In this document: positions 22,024-34,100 of the stretch, one piece after another
Position numbering within the stretch: the stretch's first letter is position 1
How the letters are laid out: each line of letters starts with the position of its first letter
Assembly (NCBI GenBank): GCA_021234155.1
Contig: JAJEKV010000004.1
Location: 21,123,619 to 21,187,618 of the forward strand
Origin: Isoetes taiwanensis
Lineage: Eukaryota > Streptophyta > Lycopodiopsida > Isoetales > Isoetaceae
Reading direction: 5' to 3'
Length of the DNA stretch: 64,000 bases
Program-made: the position numbers and the translations under genes
Notes under the pieces: model-generated
What the model saw: the letters and a program-made list of their open reading frames with translations, nothing else
Told to the model about the DNA's origin: nothing
Databases searched by the model: none

Positions 22024-25000
22024 ATGATGAACAACGAAGGAACAGAAATGGCGCAAGAAGATTGCAATATCGGGAATGTGACAAAGAAAATGAAGCGTAA
22101 GATTGATGAAATTTGTAAATTTATATATGATCGGGTTCAAGATTTACGTCCTGTGCAAAGGAGAGCTTTAGCGATTGAAAAGCTGTTCGGGATGAAAGGC
22201 TGCACTTCTTTTTGAACACGCCATTGGAAATCCAGTATAAGCAATTCGAAGGATACTATGCTAAAAATATCCGTGAAGGTCTGCAGGAAGTGAAAAGAGC
22301 AAATAGCAATGATAAATTAGCGACTAAGCATTCCCTGTTATCAATGATTGTTGGTGAGAATGGAAAACTTCGGGCAAAAGGAGTAGCCTCGAAATTCTTC
22401 AAGTGCAAAGCAAGAAACCTCACAAAAGCCGCAATTAGAAGAAAGCGGATGTCATTATCAGGTGCTAATATGTGGGCGCTGGCAGGAAGGCAACCAGGCG
22501 GACATGCTTAGGAATCAACCAAAGCGGTTGGTAAATGAGTTTTGGTTAACCCACACAAAAACTTCTCCAAAGTACAGGGGATGTCGGGAAGAAAAGGACA
22601 CTTCCAATCCGGTTTTTGGACATGCCCAGTCAGTTTTAAGTCTTTTAATCCTCTTTCTTGCAAGCTTGATAGAAGCTAGCTTATGTGCATCCTGGATAAG
22701 TTTAGTAATCCTATTTGCATTCCATGTAAGGGATGTATCTGATATACATTGTAGTACATCCAACTACAATAATTATATTTTTACACTTGGAGGTCTTGAA
22801 TGGGCTATGTTTAACAGGGAAAAGTACTTGGATGTACTTCAGTTACATCCAATGTGGCATAAGGCAGAAAATGTGTTGAAAGTCAGGCTGTGTTATTATA
22901 GTCTTGCTTTTTGTAGTTCCAAGTACATTATAGTACATTTTAAGCCTTTCTGATCTCAGGATAGTCTTTAAAGATAGGGTGATACATAAAAGTATTTAAA
23001 TGTACTTCCTTCCATAAGAAAAGTATGAAATACATACATCATGTCTGGTGATCTTTTCTCGTGACCTGGTTACATATTGAGTTTTTTTATGTACATCTGG
23101 AACTCTTTGGAGTACATTATTTATACATTTGTACATATCATGTACAGGGTATGTATGATGGTGTGGTATAGTAGTTGAATGTATATCAAATCATGATCTG
23201 AGTGCCATAGAACTAATGCAATGTCTGCAACATCTTTGAATTCGTAAGTAGTTCTAATTTATATCTTACTTATACATGCCATTTTTTTTCCTTGCAGAGT
23301 GAATTGTATGAGATGTTCAAAGATGAACATCCTGAAGTGAAGATTAGCATCAGAAAGTTCGAGCTGCTTAAGCCTACGTGTGTGAGAAGGTTGAAAGAGA
23401 GGAACACATCTTTGCTGCGTGAAGCATGAACAAGCTGATCTATACAGGAAAGCTTTTAGCGTCCTGAGAACAAATTTCATGCCAACTGTACATGTTCTTG
23501 TGGTGTTTGTGCAGCAGATGAGAACAATGGCGTCTGCCAAGCTCCTTCTAAAACATTTCAAAATGTTGGTGCTATGTGGAGAGCTACGGATGCACGTGAT
23601 AAGGAAGGCGAAGAGTGGCATAGTTTGGACTGTGTGAAGGAGAGTGCCGTAAGGCCTGTGTGGCGAAAATATTCAAATCTGTCCTAAGGAGAAAGAGTCG
23701 CGAGAATGAGAACATTGAATGGCAAGTTTACAAATGCACGGAACGAACCTTCCAAAGTCTGGCACTTCAAGGAGGTTGAAGCTTGTTCTTGAAAGCGGGA
23801 CTCCGGTACATTGCTTGACAAGATGTTTCAAAGCACCTTACAAAGTTCACTATTCACAACTTTTTCAGCAAGTTGGCGAGCAAACAATTCAGGAAATCGG
23901 TGCAAAATTTGAGGGATGATTCTGTTTTGTCGGTAATGGACTTTGCGAGAGAACTACACTTGCAGCCATTCAGGGGAAGTTCGGTCAGAGCATTGGAACA
24001 ATGACGGATAACTATTCGGTGCATATAACCATGATGAAAGTCAATGGCGAGCTGAAAAAAACTGTTCATTTGTATGTTTCGATGTTATGAAGCATGATGC
24101 TTTCTTTGTTGTTTGCACTCAAGAAGCACCATATTTGGATGATGCAAAAGGTTTTGGCCACATCAAATACCATGTCATGTGGTCTGCGATGGGTGTCTTT
24201 GCTTTCGGTTTAAGTGTTCTCGAGCCTTTTATTTGAATGTGGCCCAATATTATAACAGGTATAAAATTAGGATCAGTGGAATTATTTTGGCTCGAGGCCA
24301 TGGAAAAAGGAGAACATGATGGGCGGCTGCTTTGGAGAAAAGGTTCCTAGCGACGGCGAGCAAAGGAAAGAGAATGGTGTTAGATTTTGGGTGCCAACTC
24401 TGCTTGCACTTTTCTTTGAGACAAAAGAAGTGCAAAATGGGACAGAGTCATATGGGAGGTGATGGCAGAAGACATTAACAGGGGACCCTCGTTCAGATTG
24501 TCAAACATTGCACAGTACTCTAGCTATACATTGTGTATCGCTATTAATCCGGTGACCCAACACTTGTCATGTATAGATCCCTGTCATGTTTTGCAATGGT
24601 TGCTTGAATTTCAGATGGGGAGAATGTGAGAATCTCGAGCATTGTGGTGCATGGAATGCAAAAGCTGGAGCCTAGTTCGGCCCGGTCGGCCGAACAAGAA
24701 GAGCTAGTTGGTTTTATGCGGTGATGAGCAAGAACTATCCGATGTACTCCAAATTGGAGACATATTTGCATCTTTGCTGCCCAGGGAATCATGAAAATGT
24801 TCCATACGCCCGTCCTCCTATCGCGTGAAGGAGATGCATATTCTTGGGGAAGATGTGATTGGCGACTATGGAAATAGAATCTTTGGCTGGTGGCGGGGTT
24901 ATAGCTGGTCATTACTATCAACTGCTACAAGGCACAAAGCACAAGTACAAATTCTTTGGATGACAAAATAGTATTGGTACCGGTGAATGTAATTGGAGCA

Positions 25001-26560
25001 AAGTTCACGATGCAGTGAGGTCAAGCATAAGTTGAAGGGGCACGTCACGGCATATATGATCACCACGAGAGGTGCATGACATGCTTATATCAAGCCTACG
25101 AGATTGTTGAGTGCACATGACTAAGTTACGTACAAAGGAACTTTCATATTTGCCATCATCTTTGTTATGTTGAGAAAACTAGTCGATTCTTTGTAAGTTT
25201 TTTGTTATTTACTTATTTTTAATCGAAGTGCATTTTGATACTTCAATTTCGATTATCACGAGAATATCTTACGTGACCAAGCAAAATGTATATCATAAAG
25301 TACAAAATGTTTATCAATTGTTGCATGAAGAAGTTAAACTAGTACGTGTTATGTTGAGAAAACTAGTCGATTCTTTGCAAGTTTTTTCTTATTTACTTAT
25401 TTTTAATCGATGTGCATTTTGATACTTAAATTTCGGTATCACACAATATCTTTGTTTCCAAGCACAATGTATATCGAGAAAGTACAAAATGTTTATCAAT
25501 TGTTGCATGAAGAAGTTAAACTAGTACGTGTTATGTTGAGAAAACTAGTCGATTCTTTGCAAGTTTTTTCTTATTTACTTATTTTTTTAATCTGAAGTGC
25601 ATTTTGATACTTAAATTTCAGTATCACACAATATCTTCTGTTTCCAAGCACAATGTATATCAGAAAGTACAAAATGTTCATCAATTGTTGCATGAAGAAG
25701 TTAAACTAGTCTGTGAACTTGTTCTGTTATAATGGATATCAATAGCTTTTCTTTTGATTCATGAAACAAAGAAGAAAGTGGAACATGTATGGAGACAAAA
25801 ACTCTTGTATTACATATCACAAGATATACAACCTGGTCATATCATATATGATGCCAATATATACAAGTCTGTTGTTCATGTTTTATATTAACATTAATTT
25901 ACATTCAAAATCTGGTCACAGCCGATGTGAAGCCAGTACATACTATTCTGCTGTTTTAATATGTTACTTTCTTGCGGCTTGTCCATAGCTTTGGACATGC
26001 CATCTCATCCATTGTAGCCCTCACGAAAGCATTTGCCTCCAAGCGGTTGTTGTTAGTACATGGGATGGATTGCGTAAAGGATTACGCTTCACATCTTTGT
26101 TGCAGTGCGGTGCTATCAACAAACCCTCTAGCCATGGTTTTGAAGTGTCAAAGAGACACGTGTCTTCAACATCACTTTCCCCGCCATGAAGGTGGGCATA
26201 TGCAATTTTCGTTGGGATTGAAGAGCATCTTGTACTCGAGTCGTCTACTATTAGTGTGTGTTCTTTGTTATTCTGTGCGGATACTTCTCAGTATATAAAC
26301 TCAATTGGCTTCGGATACAAAGGTTTATCTTCACTTACGCAATCGGAAAGGCAGCTCAAGCAGTGGCTTCCATCAAAGGTGAACCTTAAGTCCCTTATCT
26401 GCGTCATTGTCAAGATTTTATCCACTACTCTTGATAGGTTCCATAGAGCTATTGATGACCATATTCCTACTTCAAAGTGTTCAAATACAAATTCGAGAAT
26501 TCGTCTAGGTGGGGCCTTAAAACAACACTTTCTTGCCTATTATGTCATAATTTCCAACTA
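22024..26560 (+). CDS. Transposase-like gene of the Ulp1 transposon (degraded)
   Basis: A candidate start at 22024 (MMNNEGTEMAQED) leads into a lysine-rich region. After a frameshift near 22215 comes YYAKNIREGLQEVKRAN, then NEFWLTHTKTSPKYRGCREE (about 22533). After a likely intron with many TACAT motifs comes LYEMFKDEHPEVKISIRKFE with LLKPTCV (about 23285-23375), then KHEQADLYRKAF with cysteines nearby. Near 23930 is VMDFARELHLQPF. Around 24290-24350, two frames together read HGKGEHDG followed by KRFLATASKGK. The layout (F..P..K....F..LKP..V, a C/H cluster, an aspartate in VMDFA, then HGK..DG) recalls putative transposases I associate with invertebrate genomes, in which an HGK.x.DG block is conserved. 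That link is from memory and unverified. Stops in every frame show this copy is decayed. The 3' part (25970-26560) is unrecognised. Confidence 0.5.
22700..23180. repeat. TACAT/ATGTA-rich segment, left side of Ulp1 transposon
   Basis: More than a dozen copies of GTACAT, ATGTAC or TACATT within about 480 bp, in a likely intron of the transposase-like gene. A matching cluster lies at 28.78-29.18 kb. Confidence 0.6.
25166..25712. repeat. Tandem repeat, period about 182 bp, three copies
   Basis: GTTATGTTGAGAAAACTAGT recurs at about 25166, 25349 and 25531, each followed by a T-rich stretch and by TACAAAATGTTTATCAATTG. It lies near the 3' end of the transposase-like gene and is non-coding. Confidence 0.85.
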
Positions 26561-26781
26561 GGCGATCATCGATACCAAAGTCCTATGTATTTGTTTTGCC
26601 AAAACATTATTGATATCAAACACTATCAACCTTTTTACGTACACCGATATGAAAGAACATGCAATTTATCAATAAAGTATGGTGGAGTTGAATAAAAAGA
26701 GATTGTATTCAAATTCAATGAAAAAATGTGTATTTTATAATCAAATAGTGTTTAGCATTGACAATAGGGAGAGGCTGTTTC

Positions 26782-29700
26782 TTAGCAACATTTATTAGTA
26801 CCAGGTGGTCTAATAGGTTCGGGTGCGATTTGAATGTGGTCTAACTCCTGAAGTAGTGCTCGGGTGAGAACATCACGACGATCAGATGCATACTTTGTCA
26901 AGAACCAGTTTCGGGTAATCTGCAAATGTGACAACAATACTTACATAATAAGTATTAAAAACCATTTGTTTGCAAGACAAAAGAAGTGAGACACTCACAT
27001 TGGTAGTTTTACCCACACATTTGTGTCTACAAACTTCGCATATAAATTTCGCAACATAGAGGCCACATGAATCCCCATCTTTCTGTTGTGGACACTTATG
27101 AATCTTCACAACTGGTGAAGGATTTTGTCCATGCTTCAAAAAAGTGGGACACTCGACACAACCGCGTGCCATAGTGAGGATATGGAGCCTGCAAAAGACC
27201 AGATCTATTTTGTAGCAAATGAATGAAAGAAGCTGCTAACATGGTATCCAATCTACTCAATATTAATAAAAGGAGATGTGAAATACAAAATACCTCTTAA
27301 GTGCAAGCATGTCAACGTCAATGTCCCGGCAGAATTGAAGATCTGAATGTTGATGGTGTTCTTACTCTTAGTAAGTGCCATGTTGAAGATGGCCAAAGTG
27401 TGATGTTCGGTAACTCTACATAGCATTGGAATCATGATCCATCTGCACTTCAGCCAATTTATCCCTGTAAGAGCTACCTTTACAATATCTCTTCCACGCT
27501 CGGAGGCTGCCATAGATTTATCTTTTTTTCGCTTGCCTTGGCCCATGCCGCAAATTCCATGAAGTCTGTCAGGTGGGAAGAACGGGCGTCGGCCTTCTTA
27601 TCATCACGGAACACGAGCTGCGGTACCTATAACAAGTTGAAAAGGATACAATTACTAACTTGACTTACACATACAAATGAACAAGTTCAAAGTCCAGTAC
27701 CTGGCATACATATCCACATGCCGGTTGGAAAATTTCCCCACATCCATGTCCAGCACATCTTGTTCAAATAAATAACACTCCATTTCAGGCAAAGATCCTG
27801 GGAAAATCCTTGCCTTCTTGAGCTTCATCATTCGGTTCAGCAAGGCATCGTATGGCCTGTATTCAGAACTGCAGTCTGGGTTCAATGACCACTACATTTA
27901 CACAAATCATCTACATTCGTCTACTACTATCCATATTATTTTAAAGTTTTTAACTTGGATACTAGATGTAGAAAAAAATGTAAGAAATGTAGATCAAGTT
28001 ACCTGTAGAGATCATTCTTCTGCTCTGCTGATACTGTTTTCTCGGAGTCAGTATCCATTTCCTTCCCTACTTTTTTGGTTTCCTCACTCAGATTCTTATT
28101 AGGTCCAGAATCCTCGTCTGCAACCTCTTCTGATTTCTCATTGTCAGGAATTTCAGCGTCCTTTGCTATGTCAGAAGCAAGTTTTGACACAAACTTAAAA
28201 GTATAGGGCTCTACATCTTGATGCTCGGAATATTCCTCTTCATTAGGACCTGTAAACATAGGATGTCATGGATTTTCAATTTCTTTGTACACTAAAATAA
28301 AATGCTTTCTTACCTGTTTCTACTGCTTCAATTATCTTCTTCTGTGGCTTTTTAGGCGTGGAGTTCTTCTTTGGAGTCACATCTTCTGCTGCTGCCTTTA
28401 CTTTTGAAGATGTGGCCTTAGCACCGCTCCCTCAATCTCTCGAGTTCACGCTCATAATCACGGAATGTCACCATGCGGACTGAAGTGCCGGCCTCCTCAA
28501 CTTGTATCACCGCGGGAATAGTGATTTTGCTTTTTCCTTCAATCAACGCTTTCTTTCCCTCGGCTACATCTTGCACCTCAATTTTCTTTGGAACCTCCAA
28601 AGCTGTGAAAACCGAACCAAGAATAAGAAATTGCTTCCTCCTCGACACAATGCAAATCGAATTTGAAAACAAAGCGCTTTTGATCGTGTGGTGTAATTTA
28701 CGCTCGATTTTTTTTGGCACTTTGAAGCTCGAAAATAAATCACATAATAATCGGATATCGATCTCAAACTAATGGGTCTCTAACCATTACGTACATATCA
28801 ATAGTTGTACATATTACTAGAACCGATCTACATTGAAGTACTTTGAGTACATACATATGTAAATGACTATTTATCCGGATGGAATGTACATGTAATGTAC
28901 ATGAATGTGCTCCAATGTATGCACATGTACACATCACCACGATTACATAAAATACCTCTAAATGTTACGCCGCCACAAAACTCGATTACACAACTCCTAA
29001 TTTTATGTATTTAAGTTCTACATTTAGGACCCTACTAACGTGAATGTACAACATGTATGTAAGAAACACATATATGTATGACATGCAAGCCAAGGAACTA
29101 TAAGTATAAAATAACCAAGTACACTCCTACATCTTTGTAGCAAAACCTTAAGTGCAGACAATCTACATGTAAATGGATTCTACATGTAAATGGATTCTAC
29201 ATTGCGGTAATCACGGGTGCGACAAATTGAACATAAATCATGAAATCTCGCTTACCTCCGATGTGTACACACCCAAGGTCTTTGAAATGTTATCGTCCCA
29301 TTTGCATGCTCTTGGGCGAGGATAGTCCATGAGAAATAGAATATGAGAAAGCAGAAGATATGAAATGAATGCTCGCATGGAGCAACTAGGATAGGTTCAT
29401 TATTAGCAAAGCCATTCTTGCAAAACACACATCCATGCACGGATATGAATTTTTCTTAAATTTGGAGAGATCACTAAGCTTGTTTTGGGCTGAAGGAGAA
29501 TCGCCGAGAATGGATCATGTACTTATGCATATCATCAAGCCGTCTGCGGCACTCAAACCGAACTTTGTGGGCCTCCTCAAGTTTCGCAATCCTCTTTTCA
29601 CATAACTCCTTCTCCCGAATGGCTTTCTCCAATGGCTCACGAATTCTCTTGACATTTCTTCCTTCTGTTTCTATCTCTCATCAAAGGTCTACCTCTTTGC

Positions 29701-30485
29701 CGCGGTCTTGATGTCTCTCTTATTACGCTTGGCGCCGTCGAGAACACTATTGATGTCTTCTTGTATCGTGCTAGGTCCTCTTCATGTGCATCCTTTCTTC
29801 CCGAAATCTTATTTATATTGTCACGTAATTACGTGCTTTGGATTTTCGGTTCTTCAACCTTGGATGTCTTTGCTAATTAACTCTCCATGACACTTCGGCC
29901 GCAATGAGTTTACGCAAATTCAAACTCTTCCTTAGGGTAAAATCCTTGCTGAAATTTAGGAACCTTGGATGTGGATTTAGAGGTCTTAATTTCTTACGTA
30001 AATAGCAGATTCTTTTGCTCCTCCCTTTGCCAAATCTTTTGGCCAAAACTTTAAAAGTATCCCAATCTACTTTTTTTTACTGTCAATTGAAGGGCAAATG
30101 CACGAGCAAAGTACTCGGTACATGGCGATTTGTGACCTCAGCTTACCAAAAACAATTTCATAATGTTTGTAGAAGTTCTCGGCCCACTCGGCTTCACGCT
30201 AGATTCTTTGAACCCCGTGATGTCTTTGGGCCCCCCTTTGCTTTCGTCCATTATCTGTTGTAAATCTGGAAAAATTTCATCTGCATTTACACATCTTACA
30301 TGCTTTGCTTCCACAACAGCGGGTTCTTCACAAATAAGTCTTCTTTTTGGCCCTGGTTCCTCAGAAGTTTGAACCTTCCTCTTGTTTTTTTCGGCTTTCT
30401 TGCTAGAATCGGCTATTTTCAAATTTTTGTTTAATCTGGGTGACTTCCGGGAGGCAAAGGCGTCCATTGCTTGGATTTTTGGCAA
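26782..30485 (-). CDS. RING-like finger and Ulp1 (C48) protease gene of the transposon
   Basis: Minus-strand multi-exon gene. The first exon (30485 to about 30140) is basic and nuclear-signal-like (SRKSPRLNK, GPKRRL). About 29670-29520 encodes a coiled coil (EPLEKAIREKELCEKRIAKL). About 29440-29254 reads HGCVFCKNGF and PCEHSFHIFC, a RING-type C..C, C.H..H..C pattern, ending at donor GAG|GTAAGC; the final zinc pair is incomplete. Further exons lie at about 28602-28420, 28410-28315, 28259-27999 (acidic) and 27885-27660. The Ulp1 domain shows WIMIPM and EHHTLAIF (catalytic His, about 27405), IQIFNSAG where most members have Asp, and QQKDGDSCGLYVAKF (catalytic Cys, about 27065). The last exon ends at a stop at 26782. 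Ulp1 proteases cleave SUMO from proteins. The 29.7-30.1 kb stretch has frameshifts, so this copy is probably damaged. Domain calls for Ulp1 are firm, RING tentative. Confidence 0.75.
28780..29180. repeat. TACAT/ATGTA-rich segment, right side of Ulp1 transposon
   Basis: Dense GTACAT, ATGTAC and CTACATGTAAATGGATT copies (the last doubled at about 29163-29200) in an intron of the Ulp1 gene. It mirrors the cluster at 22.7-23.2 kb. Confidence 0.6.
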
Positions 30486-30799
30486 GGATTTCGAGGAAGA
30501 AGAATAGTTACAGTCGAATTACTTCGTTGATCACTCAGAAACACAGAAAATTGGAACGGCGGCAAATTTTTTTCCTAAACAGGAAACACTTCGCAATCTC
30601 CCTCCGAAAAATTGCAATGAAGGTCCGTTCTGGTTGCCACTGCCACTCATAATTTTGAATTGCTGACGTGGCTACTCCTAATCATTACATATCCCAACTA
30701 ACTAAAATTCAAAAAAATAACAAAAACGGGTGCCTACATGCCCTACATTATACATAATGTAAGGGCATTTTTTTTAGACACCCTAGCTTTCTTTTACCC

Positions 30800-31107
30800 C
30801 CCAACAGCTCGGACTACAAGCTTTTCATTGCCGAGTTAACTGAATACCAGAACCTGAGTAGAAGGTGGGCAGATGAAGAGCTTCACGACGCACTGGAGAG
30901 TCATAAGAAGGAACCAAATATGGAATCATATGCATGGTGGCAAGCCCATGGGCAAGTTACTGATACCTTGCAGGCAATTGCAATGACTATCCTCTCTTTG
31001 GTATCTTCCAATAGTGCAAGTGAGAGGAATTGGAGTGCCTATAAGTACATACACAGCGTCACCCGCAATCTCTTGCTACATAAGAAGGCAGACAAACTTG
31101 TATACAA
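30800..31107 (+). pseudogene. hAT transposase, C-terminal dimerisation region
   Basis: The frame resumes after the Ulp1 transposon as NSSDYKLFIAELTEYQNL and reads without a stop to 31107. It contains YAWWQAHG, then SSNSASERNWSAYKYIHS and RNLLLHKKADKLVY. The S-A-S-E-R-N-W-S, H, RN-L and LVY landmarks are the hAT C-terminal dimerisation domain, needed for active transposase assembly. The exon is cut at LVYN by the CACTA-like insertion; removing that insertion and one CAA continues the frame as LVYNFSNWQLL. Confidence 0.9.
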
Positions 31108-34100
31108 CACAAGGCACCCAAAAATTTAACCACTATAATAAACCACTAAAAAACCACTATAGATGTGGTTTTTTATGTTAAAATTTTCATTGTTAATAAA
31201 AACCACATAACATAGTGGTTTTTATAACTAGTACGTGGTTATTCATGTTGATTTTTTTGTTATAGTGTGGTTTACTAAAACCGATATTAGTTTATTACAT
31301 AGTTTCTAGCATCAATGGTGGTTATTCATGTTAGTTTTCTAATGTTGCATGGTTTATTATGTCGACATTGGTTTGTAACATGGTTTTTCAACATCACTTT
31401 AAATATGGTGATGGTTGTTTATGTTGGTTTTCTATTGTCATAAAGTTGAAGTAGTTCTGGCGTGGACTTCTATATCAACTTAAATGCCATGGTGGTTAAT
31501 CATGCTAGTTTTCTATATCACTTGATGGTGGCACGAGCCGCCTTGGAGGCCCCCGATGGCCAAGTATACCTGCAACGAGAACAACCACCACAAACAACAT
31601 GGATGGGGTGGTTTTTTTTTTCTTTTCTTTCTTTTTCTTTTTCTTTTTTTTTTGGTGGGGGGGGCGGGGGGGGGGCTCGTGCCACCATCAAGTGTGCAGT
31701 ATATCACCAGGGTTTATCTTTGGTTTATCTAGGCACGTGCTTTATGAGATGGCTCATGCATGTTTGGTGCCCAAAGAACACTACACCATCTAGCCTTTGG
31801 ACATGCCCCTTGCTATACTCCACAATTGAACCTTTATTATTTAGCCTTGGGGCATGCCCCTTGGCTATACGCCACAACTAAGAAGGTTGAGCACCATGTT
31901 ATGTGTCACAAATAATGATATAAAACGTAGCTAAACATCACACGGTGCACTCATACCTCGACCATGGAGAGATACAAAGTATCATAGGGAGGCCTAGCCA
32001 GACTTGAAGAAAACATGTTAGGCTTATTGGGGCCTAGGCCTTTATATATATTATATTTTACTTAAGTTGAGACCACCTCATTTATCCTTTTTTTAGGATT
32101 TTCAACCATTTGAAGTGCAAAAAAGATTGATATGCTAAATTGAACAGTTTATATGAAGAAGCAAAGGAACCTAATGATCCGAAAGGAACCTCACACGAAA
32201 GAAAATGGGAAGTAGAACCTTCCCCCCAAGAGAAGGAGAAGGAGAGGGGAAGAAGACCATTCTTGACTGGCATTGATAAAGCTAATATAATTTTGCAGTA
32301 AAGAAAGGCCAAAAAAGAGCTGAACGTGAAGCAAGAGAAGCAGAGTTACCACCACTACTACCAAAAGTTGACAGGTTATAAATAAATATACAATGGATAC
32401 ATGGGAGGGACTTATATGAACCCTTGATCATATGACCTTGGGGCATACCCCTCGGATCATTACCTTAACCAAGAGAGGTTCACATGGGGGGATTCATAGG
32501 TCCACCATGGGATATAAAACACAAGGAAAATAAAAAGGCTTGAACCCTTGACCATATAACTCTAGGGCATATCCCTTGGTACACTACCATAGCCAAGAAG
32601 GTTAGACTTATAATACAAAATATGGCCCCATTGGGAGGCGGCGGGTTATAACGGATGCTTTAATGCTGTTGATTTGCAGATATTGGAGGCCTAAGGATGA
32701 AAGATGTGATAATTAAAACTTACGAAGAGAGCATCAAGGTTTCTTGTGAATTTTTTTTATAAAATAATTAGGAGGAGGGGAATGAATAAGGGGGGAAATT
32801 TAGCGCAACGGAAACCGTGCCAGGTAATACGATTTTCAAATTTGTAGACGCTTTGAGCCTTTCATTTTTTTATACCAAATGCACCATGGCCATGGCGTCT
32901 AAAAAGCATTTTTTTCAACATGGAAGCTCCAAAGGATCGATGCTTCCCAGATTGCTGGACTGGACTGCACGGATGCATGCCTCTCCATCTGCACCTTCCT
33001 CTATTTCATGGATACTCAGTTCCTCCGGCCCCTTATTTTCTCAGATTCATCTTATTTTCTCAGATTCATCTGGCAAAGCCAGGTTATCTTTTTCCTTATC
33101 TTTACGGTATTCTTTCTTCTGATCGATTGTTTTCATTTAAACTGTAAGAAGCTTGGCGATTTAGGTGCCTTTTTTTCCGGTAACCTAAGTGTTCTATTTC
33201 CGGCTCTCTACTTTGAGCTATGCCGACTGTTATTGCAGAATCCAGCGATCAGCACAGGTAAAATTTTTACATGTCTTAAGCTTTCTGCAAGGAAATGAGC
33301 TAAGATTACAATCTCCAGGTTCTAACTAAGGCATTGTCTGGCGATGGCAAATAAGATCTTTTGTACTCTATTTCATTTATTTTATCCCTCCCGTTTTGCC
33401 CAGAACACAAGTTCGATCATAGGAAGCCATTCCGGCGATCTCTTGCCATCTCTGGCCGAAGCTACTAGCATCGCATCTTCGTTCCTGTTTTAAGAATTTA
33501 TTATCTGGACATGGCTATGAGCGCCCCTTTCCTTTCATAGCATAGGAGTGAATATTGGATCACGTTTGCTTTTATGTGTTGCTTGCTATTTTGGAACTCC
33601 TTAAGCTTCCGGCCAACTTCTCTGATCCGTTCACAAATGTAGGATCGCTCTATGGAGTAATATTGTTGCTTGCTTTGTTGGAGAAATATTGGAGAAATAT
33701 TCCTTTGTTTTGACTGATCCTTTGTCCTCTATTTTTTAACAGAGAACCAAGCTCAGGATATGGCATCCGTCTCAAATTAACAAGCGATATGCTTGAATAA
33801 AGAACTTAATAACTTGTTTGAACCATAAAGACAGTATATATTAGAATTTTGAACCATAAAGACTGGTTGTTGCATGCGAGATGGCCTTTTTGAAAACTTT
33901 AGAGATATGTGCTTTCAAGAGGTTATTTCTTTCTTTCCTTATCTCCCATGCAAGAGGTCAGAAGCTTTTTTTGTAAGTACATGCAAGGTCATCACTTTTT
34001 TTCTATACTATGTGTTTGCTTTCTTTCTCTATTAAATTTGTTTATTATTGTTTATAAGTTTTGGAAATGGTTGGGGTTCAAATCCCCTTGCTCCCTATTT

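Larger units (their letters stand above)
21718..30799. mobile_element. 9.08-kb Ulp1-encoding DNA transposon, superfamily unassigned
   Basis: The first and last 24 bases (21718-21741, 30776-30799) are perfect inverted repeats starting GGGTAAAAGAAAG. CCCA is repeated immediately outside (21714-21717, 30800-30803). Removing 9,082 bp plus one CCCA joins the hAT reading frame across Tyr-Pro-Asn-Ser, so both boundaries are supported independently by the host gene. Inside are two convergent genes: a transposase-like gene on plus (22024 to about 26560) and a RING-like/Ulp1 gene on minus (30485-26782). The right end adds an inner hairpin, ATGCCCTACATTAT..ATAATGTAAGGGCAT, at about 30739-30769. A 4-bp duplication with GGG ends and a linked Ulp1 gene fits none of the common plant superfamilies (hAT 8, Mutator 9-11, CACTA 3, PIF 3). 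Perfect ends suggest a fairly recent insertion. Confidence 0.9.

Noticed and set aside
31514-31707. 8-bp TATATCAC repeats as a hAT-type duplication around the inverted-repeat unit
   Set aside because: The left copy overlaps the terminal inverted repeat and the right copy is offset, so boundaries do not fit.
31462-31881. Plus-strand 139-codon frame with poly-Phe and poly-Gly
   Set aside because: Runs through a T-rich and G-rich low-complexity core of an inverted repeat inside the CACTA-like element.
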